Below, piece after piece: positions 45,201 through 57,609 of a stretch of DNA of 64,000 nucleotides. How positions within the stretch are numbered: position 1 is the stretch's first letter; each line of letters begins with the position of its first letter. The DNA is from Galaxea fascicularis (taxonomy: Eukaryota > Cnidaria > Anthozoa > Scleractinia > Euphylliidae). The notes under the pieces are model-generated. The model was not told where the DNA came from. It saw nothing but the letters and a program-made list of their open reading frames with translations, and did not search any database. The DNA is taken from positions 5,691,853-5,755,852 of the forward strand of contig OX419341.1 of assembly GCA_948470475.1 (NCBI GenBank). Direction: 5' to 3'. A program made the translations under genes and the position numbers.

Positions 45201-48200
45201 TTACAGGTTTTGGTAGGCGCGGGTCACACACTTAGCGGCAGCGGGTACCACGGCATAGCCTATAATCTTCTTATAGACAGGTCGACTCGGTATGCTTTTA
45301 ACCTAAAATCTAGTTTCCGTGCGGGGATTAAAGGAGGGGCGTTGTCACCGATGGGATTTCTTCCTACATTCGTATTAATGATAACCGCTTATGCCTCATA
45401 TGCGCACATATATTTATTACATAAGTAAATGCACTGAAAAAAAAAATCAGCAGGATGCTTGATGGTCTTAACCTGTTCCGTTTTGCAATTGTTTGAGTAA
45501 CATGAAATAATGTATTGCTCACAGAACATTTTGACATTAAACGACCCCTTATTAAAATGAAACGAATTCAAGACGCTTTATTGATGTGGTATTTGAATTT
45601 CCTGACAGCTAACTTTTCCAAATAGCTGAGAAATGAGATCCATGTGTTTCGTTTAAGTGCAGTTTCTTTTTTTTCCCAGCAAATTGCGCTTTTCTCACTT
45701 CCACACACCCCCGCTGAAATAATATACAAGCAATCCCCCGCAACAATTTCGTTACCTGAAACGCTGAGATTATCTCCAAAATGAAATAAATACAGTCGAT
45801 CGGAAAGGTGAAGAAAAAGCCACAACCAAACTGAGGTGTTAATTTTGCTTTAATTTACCTATTCAACTACGCCGTACACGTCTAGTAAATGGGAAACTAA
45901 ACTAGACGTCTAGTATGGGGAAGCGAGGCAGGATATGTCGAGAAAGCCGGAACTGTATTTTTTTTTTGTGCATTCACGGCGATGACCTGAGGGGCTGAGT
46001 AGACAGGAGAATGGGATTCTGGGATGGCGAGGCCTTCCAAGGGGCTTTTTCCCCGTTGTTGCTCGTTTACCTTTCTGTCTGTCGCCTGTTTGGTTAGGGA
46101 CAAATGTCACTCTCGCAAAGAAAACAAAGAGCAATTAAAAGTGAATTGTCGCTGTCGCAAACTGACGAGATTTTTCTGCTAATTTCTGTGGATTGTCGGT
46201 GTTTTCGAAGAGCATTTTCGCCTGTTTTGGCAGCCATGTCGCTTGTTGCTTCTACCCCTTGGAAGGCCTCGCAAGCGGGAGATAATAAATCTTCAGAGCT
46301 AGAGCAACGCAAAAAGAAATAAATAATAAAATAAAAATAAAAAAAGGCGGCAGTCGTGAGAAAAACTGTCGACTACAGACGGTAGAATAAGGCACTGGAA
46401 AGTACTGACGAGGTTTTTAATTTCCCGTCCTTAACCTCCTTCGACACACCAAACGATCTGTATCGCAAATGTATTTGCTTTTATTGCAAGAGTGTTTATA
46501 ATTAGAAGAGCGCGAATCAAAGTTTATCTCCTTGGCCTTTTTCATTGTTTTGATAACCCACAAGGAAATGGAAAGAACTTACTGATTAGAACACTTTCGT
46601 TTTTATAGGTACTGTATATATTTCTCTCTCGTAAATCTGATATGTTTACCAGGAGAAAGTTTTCGTCAAAAAGTAATTATTAATGAGTTACAATGAGTTA
46701 TAATTCATACAGAAATTGACAAAATACGTGGCGTAACAATCACCAAAATAAACTGCGACAAAAATCGAATTGTCTACATCTTTCTAATTCCAGGTTTAAA
46801 TCATAAATCATTTTGTGCAAATGAAATTGCTTTTAAAGCTTGAGTGCTTGTAATTAGAACAGAGCAGAAACTGTTTCTATTGTTTGCTTGTCTTCTTGGC
46901 CGTGTCTAGCACATAAATTGAATCGGCAATGGAGAGAAATTTTAAAGACGTATTTAAGGACTTTTCTCAGTGGTCAGTGTGAGTTTGGAGTAAGAGTTTT
47001 CTTGTATGCGATTAGAAACACCGATGAACATTTTTTTCTGGAATGATGACAGTGTGTTGCATGATAATTTGGTTTCACTTGCGCAATGTGTTTTCAGATA
47101 AATTGGCAACCACAAAATTTGTGTTTTTTAAGGTCATTTGAAGTAAAAAACATTTAACAATTGCTTCTAGGAAAATTGTTGCACTATCAACAGTTAAACC
47201 ACTCCTGGTCAATCGGAATGTGAGATTCTTTCAACCAGCAGAATAGTTGTTTTGGCGAAGGATAGGCTAAAGGCCATACACTACAGGCGATTTTCGTCCA
47301 TCGCCGCGATCTGCGTAAAACGTAAGACTGTCGCCCAGCGTGTCCTCCCCCCCCCCCCCTTCCCCTTTACCCATTGGTCTGGTGTATTTGGTTTTGAAGT
47401 TCGAGAATTAAGAATATAACGGATTAAGAGTTTAAAATCGCAATTTATCGATTGTTTTAGTCTTTTCTACTATTTTGACAGAAGCGGAACAGGAAGCCAA
47501 AGTGATTTTTATGTTGGTATCACTCGCGCTCGCATGTTTCTTTCTTTGTGGATTATGTTTAACTCTAGAGATTAATCAGTGAAGAAAAACTGGCCATGAT
47601 GTTAGATCTCGGTTGTGCGCCTGTCGGAAACTTCGGACAATTTATTTGCCGGAAGGCTTGCAATTGTTTTTTCTGAAAAACTAAAGCCAAGAATTTTACA
47701 AATGTTACCTAATACTCTGCTTATCTATGCCGCACATGTAAGCCTGTCAATAAATTTCTAGTGCATATCCTTGAAATTACAATAGGGCAATTAAATCAAA
47801 GTTTATCTCATTTTGCCCTTTATTACAACTGTTTTGATAACATTTAATGAAAATAATTCTATCGAACGTTGTTTAACCGCTGTCGAAACACAAACACTAT
47901 TTCAATGCGGCCGGGATACCTGTGAATTAGCTGGCATGCTATAGTTATTATCACAGACTTCGTCTCTGGCCAAGTCTGTGATAGTACACCATAATACTTA
48001 GCTGAGAGTTTTTTCACGTAGAATAAACTGGTACTGTATTGTAACTGGTATGGAATGCATATCATGATACAGTGGTATTGAAGGCTATGGAGCACCTCAA
48101 AAGTACCTCACGCACAGTAAGCTTTCTTGTGATCGCCAAAAAAATAGGGTAGGAAGACAAAAATTGACTTTTTAAAGCTGGGATTAAGTGATAATAAATC

Positions 48201-48267
48201 TTCCCAGTTCGGTCAGAAACAAAAATACGGCGTGAGTGCCTGCGATTGTTAACTGAGCACTTGACTA
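42207..48267. other. Non-coding stretch, no gene supported
   Basis: Six kilobases in which no reading frame shows a recognisable family. It contains a C run at 47347-47359, a pair of diverged direct repeats at 43253-43305 and 43414-43464, and loosely similar blocks near 46512 and 47796 ('aatcaaagtttatctc' in both). A short inverted pair (gaggccttccaagggg / ccccttggaaggcctc) lies at about 46029 and 46254. Some of it may be introns of a gene extending elsewhere. Confidence 0.4.
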
Positions 48268-48480
48268 AGGCCCGGTTCAGACGCCGTACTTCAGCCGAGC
48301 CGAATCGAATCCAACGAATTAAGTTCATGTGAAGTACGGCGTCTGAATCAATTGGGAACTGCTGATTTGATTTAGATCGGCTGAGCCAATTAATCCCGCC
48401 TGGCTCAGCCGGAAAGAACGACTGTAGACCGGCTTTGATTCAGACACCGTACTTCACATGAGCCGAATCAAATGCATAAA
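48268..48480. mobile_element. MITE fragments with TTCAGACGCCGTACTTC motif
   Basis: It begins GGCCCGGTTCAGACGCCGTA. A mirrored copy (gaagtacggcgtctga) lies at 48331-48347 and a third, forward variant (ttcagacaccgtacttcaca) at 48438-48458. The pattern fits a PIF/Harbinger-like MITE whose right end is rearranged or truncated. Confidence 0.6.
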
Positions 48481-51400
48481 TTATTTTAATGTATTTTTTA
48501 TGCTGTTTTTACATGAGAGCATGCGCAAAGGTATCACGTGGTCAGTATTTTGGAAACAGAGCGGCAAAAAATGTTTTCACGTGACCAGAATAGTTAAACC
48601 GCAGTAAAAGATTTCTTAACTATAACTCGTGGAAGTACCAGTCAAGGTCAGCAGGAATTCCCAAACATGCCAACAGTAAGCAAACACAAAAAGACAATCA
48701 ATGTAGACTGACGAAACAATTCGTAACTCACACTGAAACTCATGTGCATTTGGGCTAACCTTGCCCTTGAATAATGAGAAAAGGAAATATACGATACCCA
48801 CTTCATAATAAACTGTTTCTTAAGTTTATTTAAAACTAAGAAAGTTTGATCGTGATTCCTGAAAGACATCAGTACACTCAAAATGGCCGGTGCTTGTAGC
48901 CGATACAACGTGTGCTCTAATTGGCTAAGTTCTAGGAGATTCCTCTCCCGTAACATTCACGGGCCGATTACGATTATGCAAAAACAAAACAAAAAGTAAT
49001 TCAAAGGCCAAATTCCTTTTTTTTCTTGAGAATTGTTGGAGCTAAAGGCGATGAGTGACGATTGACATTCTGACAGTGAATTCTATATATTATGTCTTGG
49101 CTAGCTTGAATATTTCAGGAATAGCCGCGAAATTACATGGCTATATTACCAACGGGCTGGTGCCGAAAATCAAGGTCAAGGTCAAAGTCAAGCTGGGTTT
49201 TTTTAAAAGCCGTATAATCAGTAAACCGAACTTATTAACCTCGAACGTTCGGTCTTTACGGGAAAGTCTCAAACCTCGGCCTTGCTGTATTTCCCTGCTA
49301 GCAGAGGGCCCGTTTCATTTCCCTTTTGTATTAATTCGCTGAACTGACGGGCAGGAAGAAAAGAGTTCTCTGCCCTGGGTCGAAACGGACTGTGTTGAGC
49401 ATGCTACCGAACCGTCATGCCTTCTTCAAGTTCCTTCTGTTTGTCAGGCTTGTCGAACAGTTTAAGCTTCTTTCTCCATCTTAAAAGAGCTTTGAAGCTG
49501 AACCTTTGGCAATACTCAATCTAGTCAGAAAACGACGCATTCAGGGGCGAAACAACTACAACAAACGGTTTCCAGGAGCGGAAGAATTCTGACTTTCCCT
49601 GTTCGTGCGACAAGTAAGGAAATTTAGTTTTCCCATGCCCGGCCATCATGGTCATCATCGTCAGCATCATCGTCGTCATCATCATCATCATCATCATCAT
49701 CTTCTTATCCTTACCATTAATTTACTTTGTTCTTGTGTTTGACAAGATTTCGCTTATACAGCCTCACTGATCATTCTTGCGTTTTCTTTCTCCCTTCGAT
49801 TATTTTGATGTTTTGTCAATGGGTTTCTGATACTCTTGCGTCTGGTTTCTGCCTTCTCGAAACTTCTGGAAATGACGCTTGGCGAGTAGGTCTACTACTA
49901 GTAGGAAATTTCATGCGACAAAAGTGGTTTGAAGGTAGACCTCAGTAGTTTTTTGACGATGGATAGAAGTATTCGCTTCATTTGTTCTTCATAATTTAGG
50001 CGCATATTTCAAGCACTTTTCGTTTTGCGCCATATCTGATTGCCAAAATAAGTAAGACTATTTATTCCAGAGGTGTTTACAAGAACTCGTTAAAAATTCG
50101 AAGTTAGACGCTGAAAGTTAATAAAAAACCGGGCCATCTTACTTTCACCTCGTTAAATCGTGTGTTAAAGATCTGAGTGTGTAAAATAAAATTTGTTCCT
50201 ATCCATGAGACTACATGTATTGTATACTGCACTGAGGACAAGAGAAAATTTGAATTCAAACAAGCCTGGTAAACCGTTAACGTGTGGGGCGTGGATGAAG
50301 GGGCCGGGTAGCAAGAGTAAAGAAACCCTGTCACTCAGCTGATCCAGCAAAATAAAAGAGGACAAAAATGCTATCACTGATTGGACTCAGTGATAGGACA
50401 AGATGCGCTTCTGCAGAGAGAACTAGAATGGAAGCCAATGCCTCAGTTCATTTTCGTGCCTTTTTCCTTGGTAGCGATTTTTCATTGACCTTGAAATGGT
50501 GAACCATACTGGAAAATAGCCATGAACTTGATTGCTTTAGCAAATGAACACAACCCTCGAGGCTTTTCGCGGTTAACTTACTCGTTTCCAGCTGAAAAAC
50601 ATTCCTAACAGGTACCTTTCTCTGTTCCACTGTGTTAGCAACTCTTCTGATCTTTTAAATCAGTGGCGGTTGAAGAAAATTAAATCTCATCCTTTTACTG
50701 AACCCGTTTTTTAAGGCCAGTCGCTCCATTATCTAAATAACGTTTCTTCGGAGTCATCCAAAAGGTAATCCCTTAAATTACTCGGCAAGGTAGGCTATCT
50801 ACCGGAGTATATATGGGTTTACTGATCAAGTGGCTCTTCCGGCCCTTAAAGCGACGACATTAATGGGATTAAACCGATGGATGGGGTTTACACGAAGATC
50901 CACCGCGCTCACGATATTTCAGCAAGCACCATACCTCACAAAGAATACAACAATATCTAAACTGTGAGATAGCAAGAGGACTTTGATTTGGTTTCGAAGA
51001 ATCTGTAAAGACTGCAGTAAGGAACGGCTGATTGGATCTGCGACACGGGTGCTATCAATGCGAGACAAGGGGCCGATAAATATAAGTGAAGCATCCGCTG
51101 ATCTTTGACTTTTTATGAGAAAAATTCACAACAAATTTGATTAACTCCCCGAGATTCAGTGTCTTTGTTAGTCACCGATGACAGAGTTCGTCATTTTATA
51201 TGAAGCATTGGTATTCGTCGAGCAATCTTCGACGCCAGTTCACTCTGGACTAGAGACATTGAGTGTCTATTATATTCACTCATCTTTGTTTTCGCTCAGC
51301 CACTCAGCGGATATGGAGTAACTGAAATGTGCTATGCAAGGCCAGTTCTTCAACTCGTGCGGGCTTTGAAGTTCCAACGGATCGTCTTGAGGTGCTGTAC

Positions 51401-52921
51401 ATAACAGAGTAGAGGTTTTATTTTAGAGGAAACGAGCATATACGTTTTCCATGGTGACTTAAGATAAGCGACTTAACTTAGCTAGGTTGTTAAACCATGT
51501 TCGTGGATCGAGTGATCACGAATCTCGATTACGCGGAATATAACGCGTAAGGAAGCTCAAACTTCACTCCCTCCGAGGCTGATACACCCTTAATATGCTA
51601 GTTTTGTATTTGCCGTCCAAGAGGATGTTTGTTTGAACATTGAATTGAGTCAAAGATCTTACCTTTTTGCACGGAAAGGGCTGTGATGAGATAAGGTGCC
51701 CCTTCTAGTCAAAATTGCGTTGATTTTTCTTTAATACCTTTTGATTCTCATTTAAATAGCCAAAAAAAAAAAAAAAGAAATGACAAGGTGACCTTTCTTT
51801 CTGAGAAAAGCAAGTATACCAGATTTTTTTAAAAGATGTTTTAGCGGACAAGACCGTTCTATTCACCAGACTTGGGGGCAAGGGTGATGAACAGACCAGA
51901 TCAGATTCTTCGATCAACTGAAGGCACTGAAGGAGGGGAAGGGAGAGGCTTAAGTAGTTTGCGATAGGAACTTTCGCCGTGAGCAACACTCGGTAGAGCT
52001 GTCTGGTTTGACAAGCAGCACTTGTTGGTATATGTTGTTTTATTACTTTACTTATCCCTTGTACCACAGAAGAACGCTCACACTTCTCTGGTCCCCAACA
52101 CATGTTTTTAAATCTCGAAAATACTGATCACATTACACTGTAGCTGCTAGCCTCAAGAACCCGGATTTACTCAGATTAATTAACGGTAATCTCCTTTAGG
52201 CAACGGATTGGCAACGTGTCTGTGCGTTTGCTTTGTCTGGCGCGGTGACAACAGGTGTGTTACGGTTCTGTTCACCTTAATTTACAACTAATACAAGGGA
52301 ATTCGAAGTTGTAACAAGATGCAAAAGGCTTGTAAATTGCACTAAAAGAATGCATTTCTATTTGTCACTTTCTACCTAAGGGTTATAATTCAATTAAACT
52401 CAAGTATACTCTAAAGGTAACATTGACCATGGCCCTTTAATTTAGGAACAATGGAACTTTCCTTAAAATTATGTAATTTATTTACGAAGGACTTGATATG
52501 TGCCGGCCATTTGCAGATCTTTATGGCCAGGAATGACGAGAATGGATTCTAACTTGGATTCTAAACTTTTAATGCTCTTGTCCCTTTTGTTTAGGTGGGT
52601 ACTCCATAAAGTGATATATACCTGTCTGTTTTCCTTCCAGGAAATAATTGAATTCTTAAAAAGTAGATGATTGGCCATAACGCTGTTCTTTCCCACTGAA
52701 ACATTACCGTTTCTCACCGTAAAATTCCACACTTGAATTTGAGAAAGGGTCAAGATTTGGAAATGTTATGTCACACCCTACCGCGGATATTCCGGTGAAC
52801 TAAACTTGTGGTGTGCACGTGTCATACATTCACGAACAGCTGACCTCGGCTACCCAGCAAACCATTATTTTAACGAAAACCGCTGGTCAGCGACATTGCT
52901 GTCCAAGGTCCGTACAACGTG
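48481..52921. other. Non-coding stretch, no gene supported
   Basis: No family signature was found in any frame. It holds an ATC/TCA microsatellite at about 49675-49700 and an A run at 51762-51774. Confidence 0.4.
49670..49702. repeat. (ATC)n microsatellite
   Basis: About nine ATC/TCA units preceded by imperfect GTC/ATC triplets from 49647. Confidence 0.85.
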
Positions 52922-53196
52922 AGACAAATAAATAAATAAATAAATAAATACTTAATTGACCACTCCCCTAGAGGGGCTTTTCAGGGACAATGAAACAAAT
53001 AATACAAATGAACACAACAGAGTTAAGAATCCCAACTGGCGGGAGGCAGACCAGTTGGCTATTTACAAGGATGACCAAGGAGTTGAACCAAGCACGAACC
53101 CAGAAAAACACCAGCTAGTGGCCAGAGCGGGATTTGAACCCGGGTCACCGCATTGAAAATCCAGCGCCCTAAACCACTCGGCCATCCTGCCTCCAC
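52922..53196 (-). mobile_element. tRNA(Leu/Ser)-derived SINE, second family
   Basis: On the minus strand the head at about 53196-53120 has A-box-like GGATGGCCGAGTGGTTTAGG and B-box-like GGGTTCAAATCCC. It lacks the long variable arm and paired acceptor stem of a working tRNA. A body of about 170 bp follows, and it ends with (ATTT)n at 52951-52923. Head, body and tail make a full-length SINE unrelated to the one at 19978. Confidence 0.75.
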
Positions 53197-56100
53197 TGAC
53201 AAGAAAAGCGCAAGGAATACCATGTACGCATGTGAATTTAGAGTAATTGGCGGATTCGTTATACCGTGTCGGTTGTGTTTGCAGTCTTATTGCGCTAACG
53301 ACTTAAATGGAATCAAGACACCAACGTGAACAAATGCCGCCTGGTAGGAATGAAAAACTTTCACTCCTACGCTCAATTAGGTTTTTGCTGCTGGTAATGG
53401 GGCAGATGACAAGTCAACAATTCATTATAGGCGCGTTATTTGAGACGGCCTGTAACGATTATTCGTCTGGAAACAAAATCAGTCTCGAGTCGACTTAGTC
53501 GACTACTTGTTGTTTCGGTAAAGGCCTGCCCTTAGTAAGGCGGACTCGGTGTTTTGAAATTAGATAAAGAGGTTTGAAGACATTTTATCGTGGATATACC
53601 CCCTAGATTTCCTGAAAAAACCAACCATATGGCGCAAAAGAAGGAAAGTAAAAGCAACATCAACACAAAACCAAAAATCCAGGTTATGCTTCCACCAAGT
53701 GGCAGGCCGGATAAACCGTAACCAATTTTGTCGCTACTAATAAACATTGTAAGGAACCTTATACACAATGATTCAGACTGAGAATGGCCAAAAGAAGACC
53801 TGTTACGTGTATATAGCTCATAAAAACCAAGAAGCATGGGGCAAGTTTGATTCTAGTCGAAGTCCGTGGCGTCGTCCTAAAATTCCTGAAATGCCTTCGT
53901 CTCTGCCAGCGCTCTTTCTAGAAACAAAACAGTCTACTTCAGTTAATCCCTTTTAAGGGGATAGCATTAGAACTTGTGAAATCGTAACTAAGCATTCAAA
54001 GACTCGTATGTTTTCACAACGCTTAATGTATAGAAATACTGTCTTAGGCGAGGACGCGAGTGGGAAGTTTTACCTTGATGCTAAATATAGGTCTGACCTA
54101 CCGTATTCCGATGCAAAAACCAGCCGAGTTTGAGTTCTTGTAGTCAAATTGGAAAAAAACTTAAAAATTTCTTTTTAAGAGCCACAGTTATGTTATGCTG
54201 ACGGAGCCGAGCTAAGGAGCCATAGGGATGGAAGAAAAAGCTTGCATGCGGGTCTGCTTAGATTTGCGTCCGACCTTGCGTCCAAAGGGGTCGACAAAAA
54301 TACACTTACCGTCAAATAATTGCGTGTTCTGTCTCATTAACACGAATAAACTTTGTTTGTATTGGACATAGTGTGACAATCAGTTTCTTTGCTATGCAAA
54401 TAAAAAGAAAATGCAAGTGTTTTTGTAGCTAAAGTAGCAACGATAATTGGCTCTTGGACTTGACTTTGGTCTTTAAAAAATAATATAGTATTAGCGCAAT
54501 TTTCACAGGAACATCCCGCACGTTAAACCATTTCTAAACAACTTTTGCCCCCCAAAAAGTTGACTGATGATTCGCATAATTGTTAACCACTAGACTAACG
54601 TTAGTCTAGGCATTCAACTGAAGTTATTAGACCATTCGAAGGCATAAAAACTTAAAGCTTTTCACAATGTGTCCGATCAGTTTAGGCCTACATTTTTAAA
54701 ATTCTAACACCAATGTTTTTTAGCTGGTTTATCAGTACTGACCTCAGCGGAAAGATCAGATTTTACAGTCTGGAGATTTTGCAGATATTTTTTGTTTTCC
54801 AAGCTTGCTTTTTTCCCCTCTTTTAAGCAAACATATTGAATAATGAAGCTGATTACTTCCCAGTGTCGTCCGTGGTTAACGTTGGAAAAGAAATCTAAAA
54901 GTGTTGAAGTCAAAAAGGGATGCTTTCATTCTTTTCAATGTCAACTGAATTCAGTTTTACGCGCGTAGAAGAACGATATAAAGTTTTGGTACGGCAGTTC
55001 TAAAGCACTCGTTGGACTGTGCCCAGTCCAATAGGGACCGGTAATCTTCCAATGCCCAGACATGAGTAACGATGCATCGATTTGATCAGGTACTGATGCG
55101 TAAGAAGACCATCACAATTGTACTCGGCCTCTGAGCAGGAAATCGTAGAAACACCAGGCAAAAAGTCGAGTAATTCCGCTGAAACCTACAACAAAATTCT
55201 TGGTGGTTGAGGTGTTTTAGTTTAACATGTTTAAATATGCTCTCCAGAATATATCTCAAATGTCAGTTTGACGCATATAAGGCCTGTGTTTTCTTTGGTG
55301 TTTTTTTCGTCCTCTAGATCTTAATCGCCCTTCCATTCTACCCTTCAAAACCGTCAATTTATTGCTGTTCCTTAAATGAACCAACAATGCAACTGTTGTT
55401 GTTTTTGCCGATAAGACTCTGCCCGAAATTAAGTTTATCATTGTTACTCTAGGATTACCGGAGATTAGCAACACCTATAATATCTTTTGCCGCGAAAGGA
55501 AATCCAATTAGTTTGAGCTTTGTGCATAGGCTTGGTGACGAACTCAGTCTTCTCCCACGGTTATGAGGCATTGTCGCTGCGCAAATCTAACATCCAAATT
55601 GATAATATAAGGTATGTTTCATACTTGAATGCTTTTGATAATTTCCATTTGCTTTGTTTTAAACTAGAAATTACACTGAGCTGATAGCTGTCGAGAATTA
55701 TCCGACGAGCTCGACTTGGGCGGAGCTGAGTAGGTGTATTGGAGAGCATGCATACTTTTTCAATTTGTTCTCGACGACCTTGCTCAACTTCGTTCTGCGT
55801 GGACAGTACGCAACTCCTCTCCATGAACCAAATTCCATGTAAAACGCTAATGTGTACTATATCAGTAGAGATATTCTGTCTCGCATATCGCAAATGTTTA
55901 TCACTGGTTAAATAGGTGAGAAAAAATATTATTTACCACTGAATGTCGCTACAAACAGGTAGATTTCGCAGGGAATGACGATCGTTTCAAACCTGATTTT
56001 ACTCCGTTCCAGGCTCAACACCACTCTTTGGCCCACATTGTCTTCCTTCGTACTTTCTTGGTATCTAAAGTATTGAATGTATGGGTAATACAAGCAAAGA

Positions 56101-57410
56101 TGAGAACCATTTTCAAGCACCATTTCGTGTTAGTCAGTTTGTAACCTTCAGATGACCTACACCTGACGCTTGTCTTGATTTCATGTTGGTAGCCGACCGA
56201 CAATTTTTCAGCGTATCTTGTCAGCTCTGTGAGACACTTGTCTTAAAACGAAAGCAGTCAACGTCTAGTTTTTGTGTAACGAAGATAAAACTGGGTGAAA
56301 CGTTCGTTGCCGTTAGACACTCAGAATTCCATCGACAAGATAGAAACTATGTAAATGAATCTTACCTCCCCGGAAAAATCAACGACATCCGCGGTCTTCG
56401 CGTCTTTCATTATACAAATTGTTGTCAATCAAACATAAACAACCACAATATAATAGGGGTGTTCGGGTTATAAAATGTGTTAGATCTGACCTAATCTAAC
56501 TGTTTCCAAAATTATATTTAGAGATTTTCCGCTAGGGTAACTCTCTCGAATTATTTCCAAGAGCCGGAAATCTGCCCCATATACTTAACGGTCAGGGGCC
56601 TAATAATAAAAAAACGCTTTTTGCAATGTAACTGGACAAATGAACACTGAGAAGAAGTGTTCCTAACACTGTTGATCACATGACACGAAACATGATCTTT
56701 TCGCTCAAAATAGCACATGATTGGTGACCTTGTTGAAACCTTTTTTTTCTAGTGCTCTTAAACTGATTTCCAGCCACTAATTTCCTCCAGAAAAATCGTT
56801 TTGAGCGATTTGAACATACAAAGGTCTCTTTTCAATCCAAATGTAATTGCTCAATTTTGAAACTCGAGAAAAACCATGTTACAAAAGTTAAACTTCGACC
56901 TCGTAACTCGGCCACGTAACTCGACCAAACGTATGCGTTATCAAGACATGCGCTTACGGACATTTTTTGCATCTTGTTATGTTCTCGCTAGCACAACTAG
57001 TGGGTACCATTTTCGGTCAAGAATGTTCTGCGAGCTATAGAAAAACCGATAAAAACTTGTGACGTCTACTTGTAAAAGATGTAGATGGCGTTGATCGGAG
57101 CGAGTGAGGGTACGGCCGTCTGCTGGGAAATCTGATAACTGAGAGTCAACAAAGCCCGAAATGAGTTGAGAAATTCTTTAAGATTCTGTTTGTGAATGAT
57201 ACGATGTTCAAGACTCATGCCTCTGTGAAGATGCATTGATTGAGGGGAGTTTGCCTCTTGAAAGGCTTGGCAGCCAGCAGTCTGTAGAGTATGCCAAGTG
57301 CACACACGAGTCATTTCAGTTTTCCGCCTGATCAACTCAAGACACATAATTGCCCACAGCCCGTAATTTTGATAATCGGCCTAAGACCGAAATGTATGAT
57401 AAAACTTTGC

Positions 57411-57505
57411 GTTGCGATCGTTTGCGATTATCTGGAAACAACACTCGCTGCGATCGTTTGCGATCTGCGATCCGCGATCGTCTGCGATCGTTTGCGATCG
57501 AATGG
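57411..57505. repeat. Cluster of GCGATCG(TTTGCGATC) motifs
   Basis: Five to six copies of gcgatcgtttgcgat or a shorter variant (tgcgatccgcgatcg) occur within 95 bp, each internally palindromic (GCGATCG(C)). The flanks carry tctggaaac and aatggaaac. Confidence 0.75.
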
Positions 57506-57570
57506 AAACCAGGCTTACATAGTTGCCCCGAGAAAACTAGCACTGAAAAGCGATCATTGTGTCGATGGAA

Positions 57571-57607
<37 letters not shown>
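57571..57607. repeat. (AAT)n microsatellite
   Basis: About twelve AAT units. 'ataactgacaactcc' follows directly and is repeated at 57653-57667, a local 50-bp direct repeat. Confidence 0.85.

Positions 57608-57609
<2 letters not shown>

Noticed and set aside
49055..49342. 95-codon open frame (plus)
   Set aside because: Includes a KVKVKVK artefact from a short GTCAAG repeat; no domain.
51705..52103. 132-codon open frame (minus)
   Set aside because: Low-complexity end (run of Phe from an A tract), no domain, no conserved block.
53120..53196. Possible functional tRNA (minus strand) with A- and B-box
   Set aside because: The Leu/Ser-like head lacks the long variable arm, the acceptor stem pairs poorly, and a SINE body and ATTT tail follow.
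53532..53837. Open frame (minus) with a strongly hydrophobic stretch
   Set aside because: A single possible membrane helix, no family signature, and no supporting splice structure.
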